Below are positions 7,080 to 14,667 of a stretch of 26,452 nucleotides of DNA, in pieces. Each line of letters opens with the position of its first letter. Position 1 is the stretch's first letter. The notes under the pieces were generated by a model. That model was given only the letters and a program-made list of their open reading frames with translations, was not told where the DNA came from and searched no databases. The position numbers and the translations under genes are program-made. Origin of the DNA: JBGTLW01 sp041743835 (GTDB taxonomy: Bacteria > Planctomycetota > Phycisphaerae > Phycisphaerales > Phycisphaeraceae); contig JBGTLW010000009.1 in the NCBI GenBank assembly GCA_041743835.1, forward strand, positions 1-26,452, given 5' to 3'.

Positions 7080-8441
7080 TCAGACCAGGCTGGATCGGCC
7101 GGCGGCCAGTTCCCGCAGCTTGGGCAGCACCAGCTCGACGCACAGGATTTTGATGCAGGCCGCGACCGGGATCGCCACCAGCAGGCCGATCAACCCACCC
7201 AGCACACCGCCCGCCATGACCACCAGCAGCACGGTGAGCGTGCTCATCTCGGTGGCCTTGCCCTGGAGCAGCGGCTCGACCACCCAGCCGTCGATGGCCT
7301 GAGCGAGGACATACACCAGCGTGGGCCAGAACAGCACCCACCACGAGAAGGTGCCGCCCGCCATCGCGTCCAGCGAAGCCAGCAGCAGCGCAACCCCCCA
7401 GCCCAAGACGATCAGGTATGGCACCAGCCCCAACACCCCGCTGAGCAAGCCCAGCAGGAACCAGTACGGCACACCCGCGATCCCCCACCCCGTCGACAGC
7501 ATGACCGCCAGCAGGAAGCCCTGCAGCAGCCTCCCGCGGAGCCAGGCCGAGACGGTGCGGTCCATCCGCTTGAGGATCTGGAGTGTGCGCGCGCGGTGTT
7601 GCACGGGGATGAAGGGGATGAACCAGTCCATGAACTCCCCGAGCTTCCAACTCAGGAAGAAGAAGCTGAACAACGCGACCATCACAAACAAGAGCCAGTA
7701 CATGGTGAGGCTGATGGCCGAACCCACGACGTTGGTCCCGACGTCCATCGTCTTAAACGCGGTGTCCGCTACCGTGCCCCACTCCAGGCCCGCGACCGCG
7801 TCCATGGTGCGTTGGAGCAATGCCTGCACGGGGTTGGATTGAAGCATCCGCGCGAAAGCGGTGACTTCTTCTTTCTTGATGTCTTCCTGCTGCGCCTCGC
7901 CGTCCTTCTCCGCGTCGGTGTCCGCTGTGGCTTTCGTATCGGGCTCGTCCTGAGCGGCGTCGGGGCTGGCCGTTTTATCAGTCTGCTCAACCCCGGTGAT
8001 TTGAGACACGACATCGCGTTCGTTGACTTCCGCAACGAGGCTGTCAACCACCTCGGGGTACACCTCTTCCAGCTTCAGAAACAAGGACGAGCCCTGCTGG
8101 ATCAGCACGGGCACGCCCAGCAGCAGGGCCAGCGTGACCGCCAGCGCACCCGTCGCCATGATCAGCCCCGTCCCGCCCCAGCGCGGGATTTGCAGCCGAC
8201 GCTCCATCCAGTCCACCAGCGGGTTGAAGATGTACGCCAGCGTCAGCGCAAAGACCACCGGCGTCAGGATCGAACGCAGGGCGTAGACCAGCCCCGCCAC
8301 CGGCGGGATCACAAACGCCAGAAACACGAACACCGCCGTCGCGCCCATCAGGAACTGGAACCACGGCCTAAGCCAGATCGGGACAGCCACGACATCACCC
8401 GGTGGGGTCGCAGTGTTGCCGGGAATATTGGGTTCGGTCAT
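7080..8441 (-). CDS. AI-2E/PerM-family (UPF0118) membrane transporter-like protein
   Basis: The 453-aa protein starts at ATG 8441, with GAAAGG about 7 nt upstream. The longer frame to 8516 adds unrelated residues. The family hallmarks are paired N-terminal helices (34-75, 92-118), a central soluble region, and a C-terminal block of helices beginning at LLFVMVALFSFFFLSW. This block contains GLVPYLIVLGWG, the AQAIDGWVVEPLLQGK motif typical of the family (D.....P...G), and a final helix pair rich in Gly. Members export AI-2 or are Na+/H+ or other antiporters; the substrate here is unknown. An acidic low-complexity insertion (about 151-192, rich in Asp, Glu, Thr, Ala) interrupts the central region. 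It lies alone, 152 nt from the Minf_1886 gene. Confidence 0.9.
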   Translation of the reverse strand: MTEPNIPGNTATPPGDVVAVPIWLRPWFQFLMGATAVFVFLAFVIPPVAGLVYALRSILTPVVFALTLAYIFNPLVDWMERRLQIPRWGGTGLIMATGALAVTLALLLGVPVLIQQGSSLFLKLEEVYPEVVDSLVAEVNERDVVSQITGVEQTDKTASPDAAQDEPDTKATADTDAEKDGEAQQEDIKKEEVTAFARMLQSNPVQALLQRTMDAVAGLEWGTVADTAFKTMDVGTNVVGSAISLTMYWLLFVMVALFSFFFLSWKLGEFMDWFIPFIPVQHRARTLQILKRMDRTVSAWLRGRLLQGFLLAVMLSTGWGIAGVPYWFLLGLLSGVLGLVPYLIVLGWGVALLLASLDAMAGGTFSWWVLFWPTLVYVLAQAIDGWVVEPLLQGKATEMSTLTVLLVVMAGGVLGGLIGLLVAIPVAACIKILCVELVLPKLRELAAGRSSLV

Positions 8442-8593
8442 CCGTGACCTTTCGTGGAGACGGCCAAGTCGCGGGGGCACACAACCCACGCGCAGGGATA
8501 CCCGCCCCGTGGGCAAGGCCTGTTGGTGTTATCGGTGCTTCACCCCGCCGGACTTCGATTCGGGCCGGTTCGTAGGCGCGAGGCACGTGGCGT

Positions 8594-9016
8594 TTAGCCT
8601 TCGTTGATGCACAGGTCGGTGGGGAAGGCGTTGCTGAAGTCGAACAGGCCGTGGAAATCCTCGAGCCGATCTTCATCGGTCTTGTGCATCAGCCCCGCCT
8701 CAACCATCGCGAAGACGATGCGCCCGAAATCCTCGCAGCCACGGATGTTCCACCGCCGCAGCACCGACCGCGCCAACTGCCCGTACTCGTTGATCGCGAA
8801 CTGCCGCAGCCCATCGCAAAGCTCCGCGCCGGAGATGTGCCGTGTGGGGATGTCCTGCCCGTCCTCAAAGAGGGCGTCAGACTGTGCGTCGAGTTCGCCG
8901 TGGATGCTGCGCACCGTGAAATCAAGCCCGCGTTGGACATACAGGAAAGCGTCCAGCGGATAGGGCGTCCTCTTGGCGATCGCTTGCAGGTCTTGGGCGG
9001 GTTTGGTTGCCGGCAT
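8594..9016 (-). CDS. Minf_1886-family protein
   Basis: The 140-aa protein matches the small Minf_1886 family of planctomycetes and related phyla. Recognisable segments are YPLDAFLYVQRGLDFT, RHISGAELCDGLRQFAINEYG, RSVLRRWNIRGCEDFG, and IVFAMVEAGLMHKTDEDRLEDF near the C-terminus. The function is unknown. The protein is soluble with no signal peptide. The start at ATG 9016 (MPATKPAQDLQAIA) is chosen because homology starts just after it; the Shine-Dalgarno is weak. The promoter at 9062-9089 supports a leader of about 40 nt. Confidence 0.85.
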   Translation of the reverse strand: MPATKPAQDLQAIAKRTPYPLDAFLYVQRGLDFTVRSIHGELDAQSDALFEDGQDIPTRHISGAELCDGLRQFAINEYGQLARSVLRRWNIRGCEDFGRIVFAMVEAGLMHKTDEDRLEDFHGLFDFSNAFPTDLCINEG

Positions 9017-9061
9017 GGGGGCAGGTCTCGGCAGGTGTTGAGCGGGCTCTCGTACCGCTGG

Positions 9062-9089
9062 ATTATACGCAGACCAACCGCGTTGTGCA
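9062..9089 (-). promoter_or_regulatory. Probable promoter of the Minf_1886 gene
   Basis: On the minus strand a perfect -10 box TATAAT (9067-9062) is preceded after 16 nt by TGCACA (9089-9084), a weak -35 match. It lies 45 nt upstream of ATG 9016 in the correct orientation. A perfect TATAAT is rare in DNA this GC-rich. Confidence 0.5.
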
Positions 9090-9157
9090 GATCGGATGGA
9101 AAAGCAAGCCCTCCCCGCCCCACAGGGCCGCGCCCACAAGGAAGCGGTCCCCCAAAC

Positions 9158-9213
9158 CCCCGGCAGTTCCCCGGAAGTTCCCCCGTAAGTTCTCCCAGAA
9201 GTTCTCCCAGAAT
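9158..9213. repeat. Degenerate 11-12-nt tandem repeat, G-rich on the minus strand
   Basis: Four copies of an AGTTC-centred unit occur at 9165, 9176, 9188 and 9200, with spacings 11, 12 and 12 nt. Two are nearly identical (AAGTTCTCCCAG). On the minus strand this gives G-runs of three to five bases at regular spacing, ending in GGGGGTTTGGGGG, so guanine quadruplex formation is conceivable. The array lies just downstream of the stop of the gene at 9238-9927 and upstream of the Minf_1886 promoter. Confidence 0.65.
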
Positions 9214-9237
9214 CCCCCGCACTGCTTCCCCGCCCGG

Positions 9238-9927
9238 TCAGTACCCACCCTCGCGCATCTTGTTCAGGGACTCGGGGAAGGGGTAGCGGGCGAACAGGGC
9301 GGTATCACCCATCTCCCACATGAACGGGGCCGGGTACACATCGCCGCTGAACCCCGCCTCGTGCATGGTCCGCAGCACCTTCTCGAAGCTCGGTTCGTGC
9401 CCGCCCTCATCCACGAGCTTATTCGCGTTGGCGCCGAGGAATGACACCGACGCGGTGGGCAGGCGTTCGGTTTTTCGGCGGATCATCTCCGTGACCAGTC
9501 GGAAGCCGTGGGACAGGTTGTCCAGTGTCATGTAGTCGTGGCTGGTCGGGCGGAGCAGCGCGAGCACCTCCACCGTGTCCATGTCGTACTTGAGTACGGT
9601 GACGCGGTCCTGGCTGGCGAACTGGCGCGCGTACTCGGTGATGCTGTTGACCGACCAATGGCTTGTCGGCAGCAGCCGCGCCAGGTGGCCGATGAGCCCG
9701 CGGGAGTTGTCCTCCGGGTTCACCGCGCACACCAGCGAGCGGTACCGGCCCGCCAGGAGATCGTCGAGCATGTGGTGGCCCCACATGATCCGAAGCCGGC
9801 GCGACATGTCCGGCCGCGTCGTGGGTGGGGCGTCGGGCACGATCACCAGCTTGTCCGAGGCCAGCGACTGGGTAATGACCGTGTCCAGCCCGCCCTCGTA
9901 GATACGCTTGTTGGTGTTTGTCGGCAT
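9238..9927 (-). CDS. Conserved-looking protein of unknown function, 229 aa
   Basis: I do not recognise a family. The start is ATG 9927, preceded by a good Shine-Dalgarno GAGGGA 5 nt away. The protein is soluble with mixed alpha/beta composition. Segments that look constrained are DKLVIVPDAPP, RLRIMWGHHMLDDLLAGRY, SLVCAVNPEDNSRG, VTVLKYDMDTVEVLALLRP, ASVSFLGANANKL, and the C-terminal ARYPFPESLNKM. The mixture of buried-looking strands and His/Asp-containing motifs suggests an enzyme or ligand-binding fold, but no catalytic motif can be named. It is divergent from yhhQ with a 114-nt gap. The G-rich 12-nt repeat lies in its probable 3' untranslated region. Confidence 0.8.
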   Translation of the reverse strand: MPTNTNKRIYEGGLDTVITQSLASDKLVIVPDAPPTTRPDMSRRLRIMWGHHMLDDLLAGRYRSLVCAVNPEDNSRGLIGHLARLLPTSHWSVNSITEYARQFASQDRVTVLKYDMDTVEVLALLRPTSHDYMTLDNLSHGFRLVTEMIRRKTERLPTASVSFLGANANKLVDEGGHEPSFEKVLRTMHEAGFSGDVYPAPFMWEMGDTALFARYPFPESLNKMREGGY

Positions 9928-10041
9928 GGTTTCCCTCGATCAGGCTCTTGATTTCAAGCGGGGCAGGCGGGCACCCCGTGCATCTGGTGCTGGTTAAAAG
10001 AGACGGACTCGAATCGGTTCTTCGATATCATACCAACCCAC

Positions 10042-10911
10042 ATGCCCGAGACGTTCGCCCACCTCCCGCCGCTGGAACCCGCACGTCTGCACGAGCGCCG
10101 CGAGCGGGTGTTTCTTGTGATGGCTGGGCTGTTCCTGGGGACACTGGCGATGCTCAACATCCTTGGCATCACCCGGTTCATCGTGCTCGCGGGTTACGGG
10201 CCAGAGACCGGGTTGGTATGGGGTAAACCAGCAGCGTGGACCTTCGCTGTGGCCGTCGGTGTGCTGCCTTACCCGATCACGTTCCTCTGCACCGATCTGA
10301 TCTCCGAGTTCTATGGCCGACGCCGGGCCAATTTCGTGGTCTTCGTGGGGTTCATCCTGAATCTATGGGTCGTCTTCATCCTGTGGATCGGCGGGGTGCT
10401 GCCGGGCTTCGAGATGGTGGACCCGCTCACCGGGTTGCCGGCCCCGGATGCCGCCGGCCGGGCCCCTGTTTTCTACGAGGTCCGCACGCTCGCGTTCGGG
10501 GCTGTCACCGCGTCCATGATCGCCTACCTCGTGGCCCAGTTTGTCGATGTGCAGGTCTTCCACTTCTGGAAACGGCTGACCAAGGGCAAGCACCTCTGGC
10601 TGCGGAACAACGGCTCAACGATCGTCAGCCAACTCGTGGACACCGTCGCCGTCATCCTCATCACCCACTTCTACGCCAACGCGCTCCCCGTGGCCACCGC
10701 AGAAAACCCCAACCCGGCCGGCTGGGACCTGTGGACCATCCTGCTCACGTTCATGCTCACCGGCTACGCCTTCAAGCTGGTCGCGGCCCTGCTCGACACC
10801 CCGGTGATTTATCTGGCGGTCCGGCTGCTTGGACCCTATCTGCGTATTGACCCCACGAAGGAGCACGCCGCGGACGTTGAGGAATCGGCCGGCCGGGGGG
10901 TTGGGTCTTGA
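10042..10911 (+). CDS. yhhQ: Queuosine-precursor transporter YhhQ (VUT/ECF-like family)
   Basis: The 289-aa membrane protein has about six hydrophobic helices. Family motifs include LNILGI in the first helix, LPYPITFLCTDLISEFYGRRRAN, LVAQFVDVQVFHFWK, LWLRNNGSTIVSQLVDT and the C-terminal YAFKLVAALLDTPVIYL. YhhQ imports 7-cyano- or 7-aminomethyl-7-deazaguanine for queuosine synthesis, which fits queA in this window. It is longer than E. coli YhhQ (about 221 aa), with an extra periplasmic-looking loop (GFEMVDPLTGLPAPDAAGRAP) and an N-terminal extension. No Shine-Dalgarno precedes ATG 10042, and a -10-like TATCAT (10026-10031) lies very close, so a nearly leaderless transcript is possible. Its stop overlaps the TTG start of the next gene (TTGA), so the two are translationally coupled. 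Confidence 0.93.
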   Translation: MPETFAHLPPLEPARLHERRERVFLVMAGLFLGTLAMLNILGITRFIVLAGYGPETGLVWGKPAAWTFAVAVGVLPYPITFLCTDLISEFYGRRRANFVVFVGFILNLWVVFILWIGGVLPGFEMVDPLTGLPAPDAAGRAPVFYEVRTLAFGAVTASMIAYLVAQFVDVQVFHFWKRLTKGKHLWLRNNGSTIVSQLVDTVAVILITHFYANALPVATAENPNPAGWDLWTILLTFMLTGYAFKLVAALLDTPVIYLAVRLLGPYLRIDPTKEHAADVEESAGRGVGS

Positions 10912-11474
10912 GCGCTACGAACGACAAGCAAGCCCTCCGCCGCCTTGGCCGCGAGGCGAGGTTGGCCGTGCCGGATCACGCCGCCGCGTCGCGCGCGATC
11001 GCGCTGTCAGTGTTGGCCATGCCTGAGGTCACCCAAGCACGGGCCGTGGCCTGCTATGTCGGCGGGGCGGGGGAGGTGGCGACGGATGTGCTGATCGACG
11101 GGCTTTTGGAGGCCGGGATCGCGGTGGGTGTGCCGGTGACGGGGGACGACGGGTGGATGATGATGGCGGCCATTGATTCACGCGACGAGCTTGTGCCCGG
11201 GCTTTGGGGCATCGCGGTGCCCGCCAGTGTGCGTCCGATGAAAGGTGCGATCGATGTGTCGATCTGCCCCGGGCTGCTGTTCACGCGGGATGGGCGTCGG
11301 CTTGGCCGGGGCGGGGGGCACTACGATCGCTTCCTCGCAGCCCACCCCGCCACGCTGGCGATCGGGCTGTGTTTCACTGCCCAACTGGTGGACGACCTGC
11401 CCACCGAGCCGCACGACCGGGCGATGCATGTGGTCGTGACGGAGGCGGGCGTCCACCGCACTGCGAGGGGCTGA
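10908..11474 (+). CDS. fau: 5-formyltetrahydrofolate cyclo-ligase
   Basis: The 188-aa protein belongs to the 5-FTHF cyclo-ligase family, which converts 5-formyl-THF to 5,10-methenyl-THF with ATP. The diagnostic C-terminal motif RRLGRGGGHYDRFL is present, with ICPGLLFTRDG just before it. At the N-terminus the family's basic motif appears as KQALRRLGREARLAV. The length is normal. The start is TTG at 10908, overlapping the yhhQ stop, and is chosen because homology starts at once. It converges with pepE, leaving only 7 nt between the two stops. No 6S RNA gene, which neighbours this gene in enterobacteria, was recognised. Confidence 0.92.
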   Translation: MSATNDKQALRRLGREARLAVPDHAAASRAIALSVLAMPEVTQARAVACYVGGAGEVATDVLIDGLLEAGIAVGVPVTGDDGWMMMAAIDSRDELVPGLWGIAVPASVRPMKGAIDVSICPGLLFTRDGRRLGRGGGHYDRFLAAHPATLAIGLCFTAQLVDDLPTEPHDRAMHVVVTEAGVHRTARG

Positions 11475-11490
11475 CGTTTTTTCAGGTCAG
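11471..11490. terminator. Small hairpin with T6/A6 core at the convergent gene ends
   Basis: CTGAC (11471-11475) pairs with GTCAG (11486-11490) around a loop containing TTTTTT. It spans the stop codons of the cyclo-ligase and pepE genes. The stem is short, so terminator function is only suggested by location. Confidence 0.3.
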
Positions 11491-12195
11491 GTAGGCCGAC
11501 AACTCAGCCGGGGGCTGGACATCCACCGGTTCGCGGCCGGGGTGGAAGACACGGGCCGACGCACCCAGCAGTTGGATCGCGTCACCCTCGACCCTGAGCA
11601 TCCCGCCCTCCCACAACCCGACGACGGGGCGGCTGTTCATCTCGTGGAACTCGCGGATGCGGTCGTCGCGTGTCTCGCCGAAGTGCTCGTGATAGCCCGT
11701 GTCGGTCTTCACATGGACCTGGCCGGTGTAGTAGTGCGCGTTGATCTGGAACGGCACGAGGCCAAGCGTCTGGAACGAGGCCGGCGAGGTGATGGGCATG
11801 TCGTTGGTCGTCTGCATCGTCGGGCAAGCGACGTTGGTCCCCGCAGACACACCCATGTACGGCACGCCCTCGCGCACACGCCGCCGGATCGGCTCAAGCA
11901 GCCCCAGCCGATGAAGGTCCGCCGTGAGCCGGAACGTGTTGCCCCCCCCGACGCTGATAGCCTCAGCCTCCTCCACCGCGCGGATCGGGTCGGGGAACGT
12001 GTGCAGCCCGACTAACTCGATCCCCGCATCAAACCCGCGCTGCTTCATCGCCGCGACGTACCCATCGTGGTCCTTGATGGCATAGGGCAGGAAAATCACC
12101 CGCGACACGCCCTGAAACAACTGACGGGTCTGTTCGATGAGCAGGGCCTGCCGTTCTTCGGTGCGGAACCCGCCGCTTCCGAGCAATAATCGCAT
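11482..12195 (-). CDS. pepE: Dipeptidase E (alpha-aspartyl dipeptidase, peptidase family S51)
   Basis: The 237-aa cytosolic enzyme hydrolyses dipeptides with N-terminal aspartate. Family motifs are GGGNTFRL (83-90) and GVSAGTN, with the nucleophile S117 in the GxSAG elbow. D132 lies in TTNDMPI and H154 in INAHYY. The three catalytic residues have the same relative spacing as S120, D135 and H157 of the Salmonella/E. coli enzyme. The start is ATG 12195, with AGGAG 8 nt upstream. Its length is close to the 229-aa E. coli PepE. It is divergent from the DUF1549 gene. Confidence 0.93.
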   Translation of the reverse strand: MRLLLGSGGFRTEERQALLIEQTRQLFQGVSRVIFLPYAIKDHDGYVAAMKQRGFDAGIELVGLHTFPDPIRAVEEAEAISVGGGNTFRLTADLHRLGLLEPIRRRVREGVPYMGVSAGTNVACPTMQTTNDMPITSPASFQTLGLVPFQINAHYYTGQVHVKTDTGYHEHFGETRDDRIREFHEMNSRPVVGLWEGGMLRVEGDAIQLLGASARVFHPGREPVDVQPPAELSAYLT

Positions 12196-12314
12196 GGTGG
12201 TGTCTCCTGGTTGGGTGGCAGGTTAGCGGGTTTCCTGGCCTGGGTCGCGGAAAAGATTTTGGTGGGGGGTGGTTGTGCGTGTAACCTGATGCTTTGGCCG
12301 ATCAAGTTTGACAG

Positions 12315-12332
12315 ACGGGCGATTCTGCCCGT
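12315..12332 (+). promoter_or_regulatory. Inverted repeat in the leader of the DUF1549 gene
   Basis: ACGGGC (12315-12320) and GCCCGT (12327-12332) flank GATTCT in the 183-nt divergent gap. TTGACA lies just upstream (12309-12314), but no good -10 is spaced from it. It could be an operator or leader hairpin; function is unproven. Confidence 0.3.
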
Positions 12333-12378
12333 TGACGCCGATGGGGCCGTAGTGATGCCCCGAGAAGGACACTTCACC

Positions 12379-14592
12379 ATGCGTCAGGGTGTGAGAAACG
12401 GGCTGGTTGTCGCGGGGTTGGCTGCGGCATGTCTGCTCTGGTCGGCCGCCCCCTCGATCGCCGCCCCCAAGTCCCGTCAAGCCAAGGCGCCCCTCCCCGG
12501 CCAAGTCCCCGTCTCAGCTTCGGACCCCGCCGTCATCGCTGCCGCGGCCCGTATCGACCAACTCATCCTCGAACCCGCCTTGGCCAAGGGGCTCAGCCCC
12601 GCGCCGCGGTGTGATGACGAGACGTTCCTCCGCCGGGCCACGATCGACCTGATCGCCCGCATCCCCACCGCCGCGGAGTACGAGGCCTACTTCAGGCTGC
12701 CCGCCGAGACCCGCCGAGCCGCGCTGGTCGATCGGCTGCTAAGCGACCCGCGCTTCAACGACCGCTGGGCCATGTTCTTCGGCGACATGATGAACATCCG
12801 CTCCAGCGCCGACGGCGGGGCGACGTTCCACGGCTTCATCCGCGACTCGCTCCGCGACCGCAAGCCCTACGACCAGATGGTCCGGCAGATCATCACCGCC
12901 ACCGGCACGCTCCGCGATAACGCGCCCGTCGGTTTCTTCCTCGGCTCGAATGCCGACGCACTCGAAGTCACCGGCATCCTCACCCAGACACTCATGGGCG
13001 TCCGCATGCAGTGCGCCCAGTGCCACGACCACCCCTACGACATCTGGACCCAGAAAGACTACTACGGCCTCGCGGCGTACTTCGGCTCCACCGACGTCCG
13101 CTACCGCGAGGAGACCGGCTCGCTCTACGTCATCGACGTGAAGGGCACGACCATCATGTGGCCGCCCGTCGCCCGCAAGGGTCGGCCCCAGCAGCCGGTC
13201 GAGCCACGCTGGCCCCTCGAGCGAGCGTCGCCCGATGAAGCTGGCCTCGCCCTGGCAATCCAGCAACTCGACGCCAAGCAGAGAGACCGCGCCGACCACC
13301 AGGCCATGGAAGACCTGCTCGCCTCGGCCGAGAGCCTCACCACGCCACGAGACGACACCGCCGGCATGCTCGACAAGTCCACGCGCGTGATCGAGCACAT
13401 CGTCGAGAGCGAGCGGGTGCAATCCAAGCGCGAGGCCTTCGCGGACCTCATGTCCTCGCCCACCAACAAGTTCTATGGCTGGAACCTGAGCAACCGCGTC
13501 TGGGCAGAGCTGATGGGCCGGGGCATCGTCACCCCGGTGGATGACATCAAGAGCGACAACCCGCCCTCCAACCCGGCGCTGCTCGATGAGCTGTCCCGTC
13601 ACCTGCTTGCGTCCAACTACGACATGCGTGCGCTGATTGCCGCGGTGGTGATGAGCGAGGCCTACCAGCGGACGCTTCTTGAAGGCAAGCCCGCCGAAGA
13701 GCGCGAGCCTTACGAGCACGCCTTCGTCTCCACCCCGCTCCGCCGGATGAATGCCGAATCGATCTACGACTCGATCCGCATCGCGGGCCATGTGGATGGG
13801 TACAAGCACTCGCCGGGGCGGAACATGCGCGAGATCAGCGTGCGCCTGCGCGTGCCGGAAAAAACGGTCGAGCAGATGATGGCCCAGCGCGAGACCCCAC
13901 CCGCCACGCCCGCGCCCGCAAGCCCCGCGCCAGCCGCGGACCCCGCGATGATGCAAGGCGCAGACAGCGCCGGCGGGGCGACCGCGATGGTGGACGACCC
14001 ATACGCCTCCGAGACCCGCATCGACGTGGAGGGCCTGCTCGCCGCGATCACTTTGCAGAAGGAAGACCCGCTGATGGGCAGGCGCATTGTCGAGGTGAAC
14101 CCCGACGACGTGGACCCCGCGAAGATCGCCATGCGAGAGGCCGCCGCCACCGACCCCCGCCGGTTCAGGACGGTGACCGTCAAGCAGCAGATCGACGATA
14201 ACCCGGTGTTTGAGTCGGCCATGTCCATCCGCGCCCCCGCGCCGCCCGAGCACTTCCTCCGGCAGTTCGGGCAGACCTCGCGCGTCATCCTCGGCGAGAA
14301 GCGAGACACCGGGGCTAACACGCGGCAGGCCCTGCTCCTGCTCAACGGCAAGCTCGCCAACGAAGCCGCGCGCGTGGGCGACCTCGAACCCGCGCACAAG
14401 CTGCTGCACGAGAAGCGTGATGTGAAGGATGTGGTCGAGCTCATCTACATCGAGTGCCTCACCCGCAAGCCCGGCGCGGATGAGCTGGACGCCGCGCTGG
14501 CGATGTTCGCCGCATACGACAACCGTGCCGACGCCGTCGCCGACTTGCGATGGGCCATCTTCAACAGCCACGCCTTCCGCTACCTGCCTTGA
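12379..14592 (+). CDS. Exported DUF1549/DUF1553 protein
   Basis: The 737-aa protein starts at ATG 12379, with AAGGA 9 nt upstream, and has a signal peptide ending near APSIAAPK. The DUF1549 region (about 58-260) includes LRRATIDLIARIPTAAE and LLSDPRFNDRWAMFFGD, followed by the family's Cys/His motif CAQCHDHPYDIW (C212, C215, H216). The DUF1553 region (from about 355) includes NKFYGWNLSNRVWAELMGRG, LLASNYDMRALIAAVVMSEAYQR and LLLLNGKLANEAARV. Unlike many planctomycete paralogues it has no N-terminal c-type cytochrome (PSCyt1) or LamG domain. CAQCH has the CxxCH form, but heme attachment is not established for this family. An Ala/Pro-rich stretch around residues 510-540 interrupts the C-terminal half. 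A DUF1501 gene follows 75 nt downstream, the usual partner in planctomycetes. The joint function is unknown. Confidence 0.92.
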   Translation: MRQGVRNGLVVAGLAAACLLWSAAPSIAAPKSRQAKAPLPGQVPVSASDPAVIAAAARIDQLILEPALAKGLSPAPRCDDETFLRRATIDLIARIPTAAEYEAYFRLPAETRRAALVDRLLSDPRFNDRWAMFFGDMMNIRSSADGGATFHGFIRDSLRDRKPYDQMVRQIITATGTLRDNAPVGFFLGSNADALEVTGILTQTLMGVRMQCAQCHDHPYDIWTQKDYYGLAAYFGSTDVRYREETGSLYVIDVKGTTIMWPPVARKGRPQQPVEPRWPLERASPDEAGLALAIQQLDAKQRDRADHQAMEDLLASAESLTTPRDDTAGMLDKSTRVIEHIVESERVQSKREAFADLMSSPTNKFYGWNLSNRVWAELMGRGIVTPVDDIKSDNPPSNPALLDELSRHLLASNYDMRALIAAVVMSEAYQRTLLEGKPAEEREPYEHAFVSTPLRRMNAESIYDSIRIAGHVDGYKHSPGRNMREISVRLRVPEKTVEQMMAQRETPPATPAPASPAPAADPAMMQGADSAGGATAMVDDPYASETRIDVEGLLAAITLQKEDPLMGRRIVEVNPDDVDPAKIAMREAAATDPRRFRTVTVKQQIDDNPVFESAMSIRAPAPPEHFLRQFGQTSRVILGEKRDTGANTRQALLLLNGKLANEAARVGDLEPAHKLLHEKRDVKDVVELIYIECLTRKPGADELDAALAMFAAYDNRADAVADLRWAIFNSHAFRYLP

Positions 14593-14667
14593 TACGACCG
14601 TGAGCCACGCCGCCGGCTCGCACCCGCGACCGCCCGTTCCGCCGACCCTTTGCTTTGGAGCTTGACT

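Noticed and set aside
7596..8447. A 283-aa plus-strand frame rich in His, Arg and Gln
   Set aside because: It is antisense to the AI-2E-type gene. The composition reflects reversed transmembrane codons.
9063..9248. A minus-strand frame with repeated FWEN-like residues across the 12-nt repeat
   Set aside because: The repeat unit is close to a multiple of three and keeps frames open by chance. The frame overlaps the Minf_1886 promoter and has no ribosome binding site.
10908..11474. 6S RNA next to the cyclo-ligase gene
   Set aside because: That linkage is known in enterobacteria, but the gene here overlaps yhhQ and no long 6S-like hairpin is visible.
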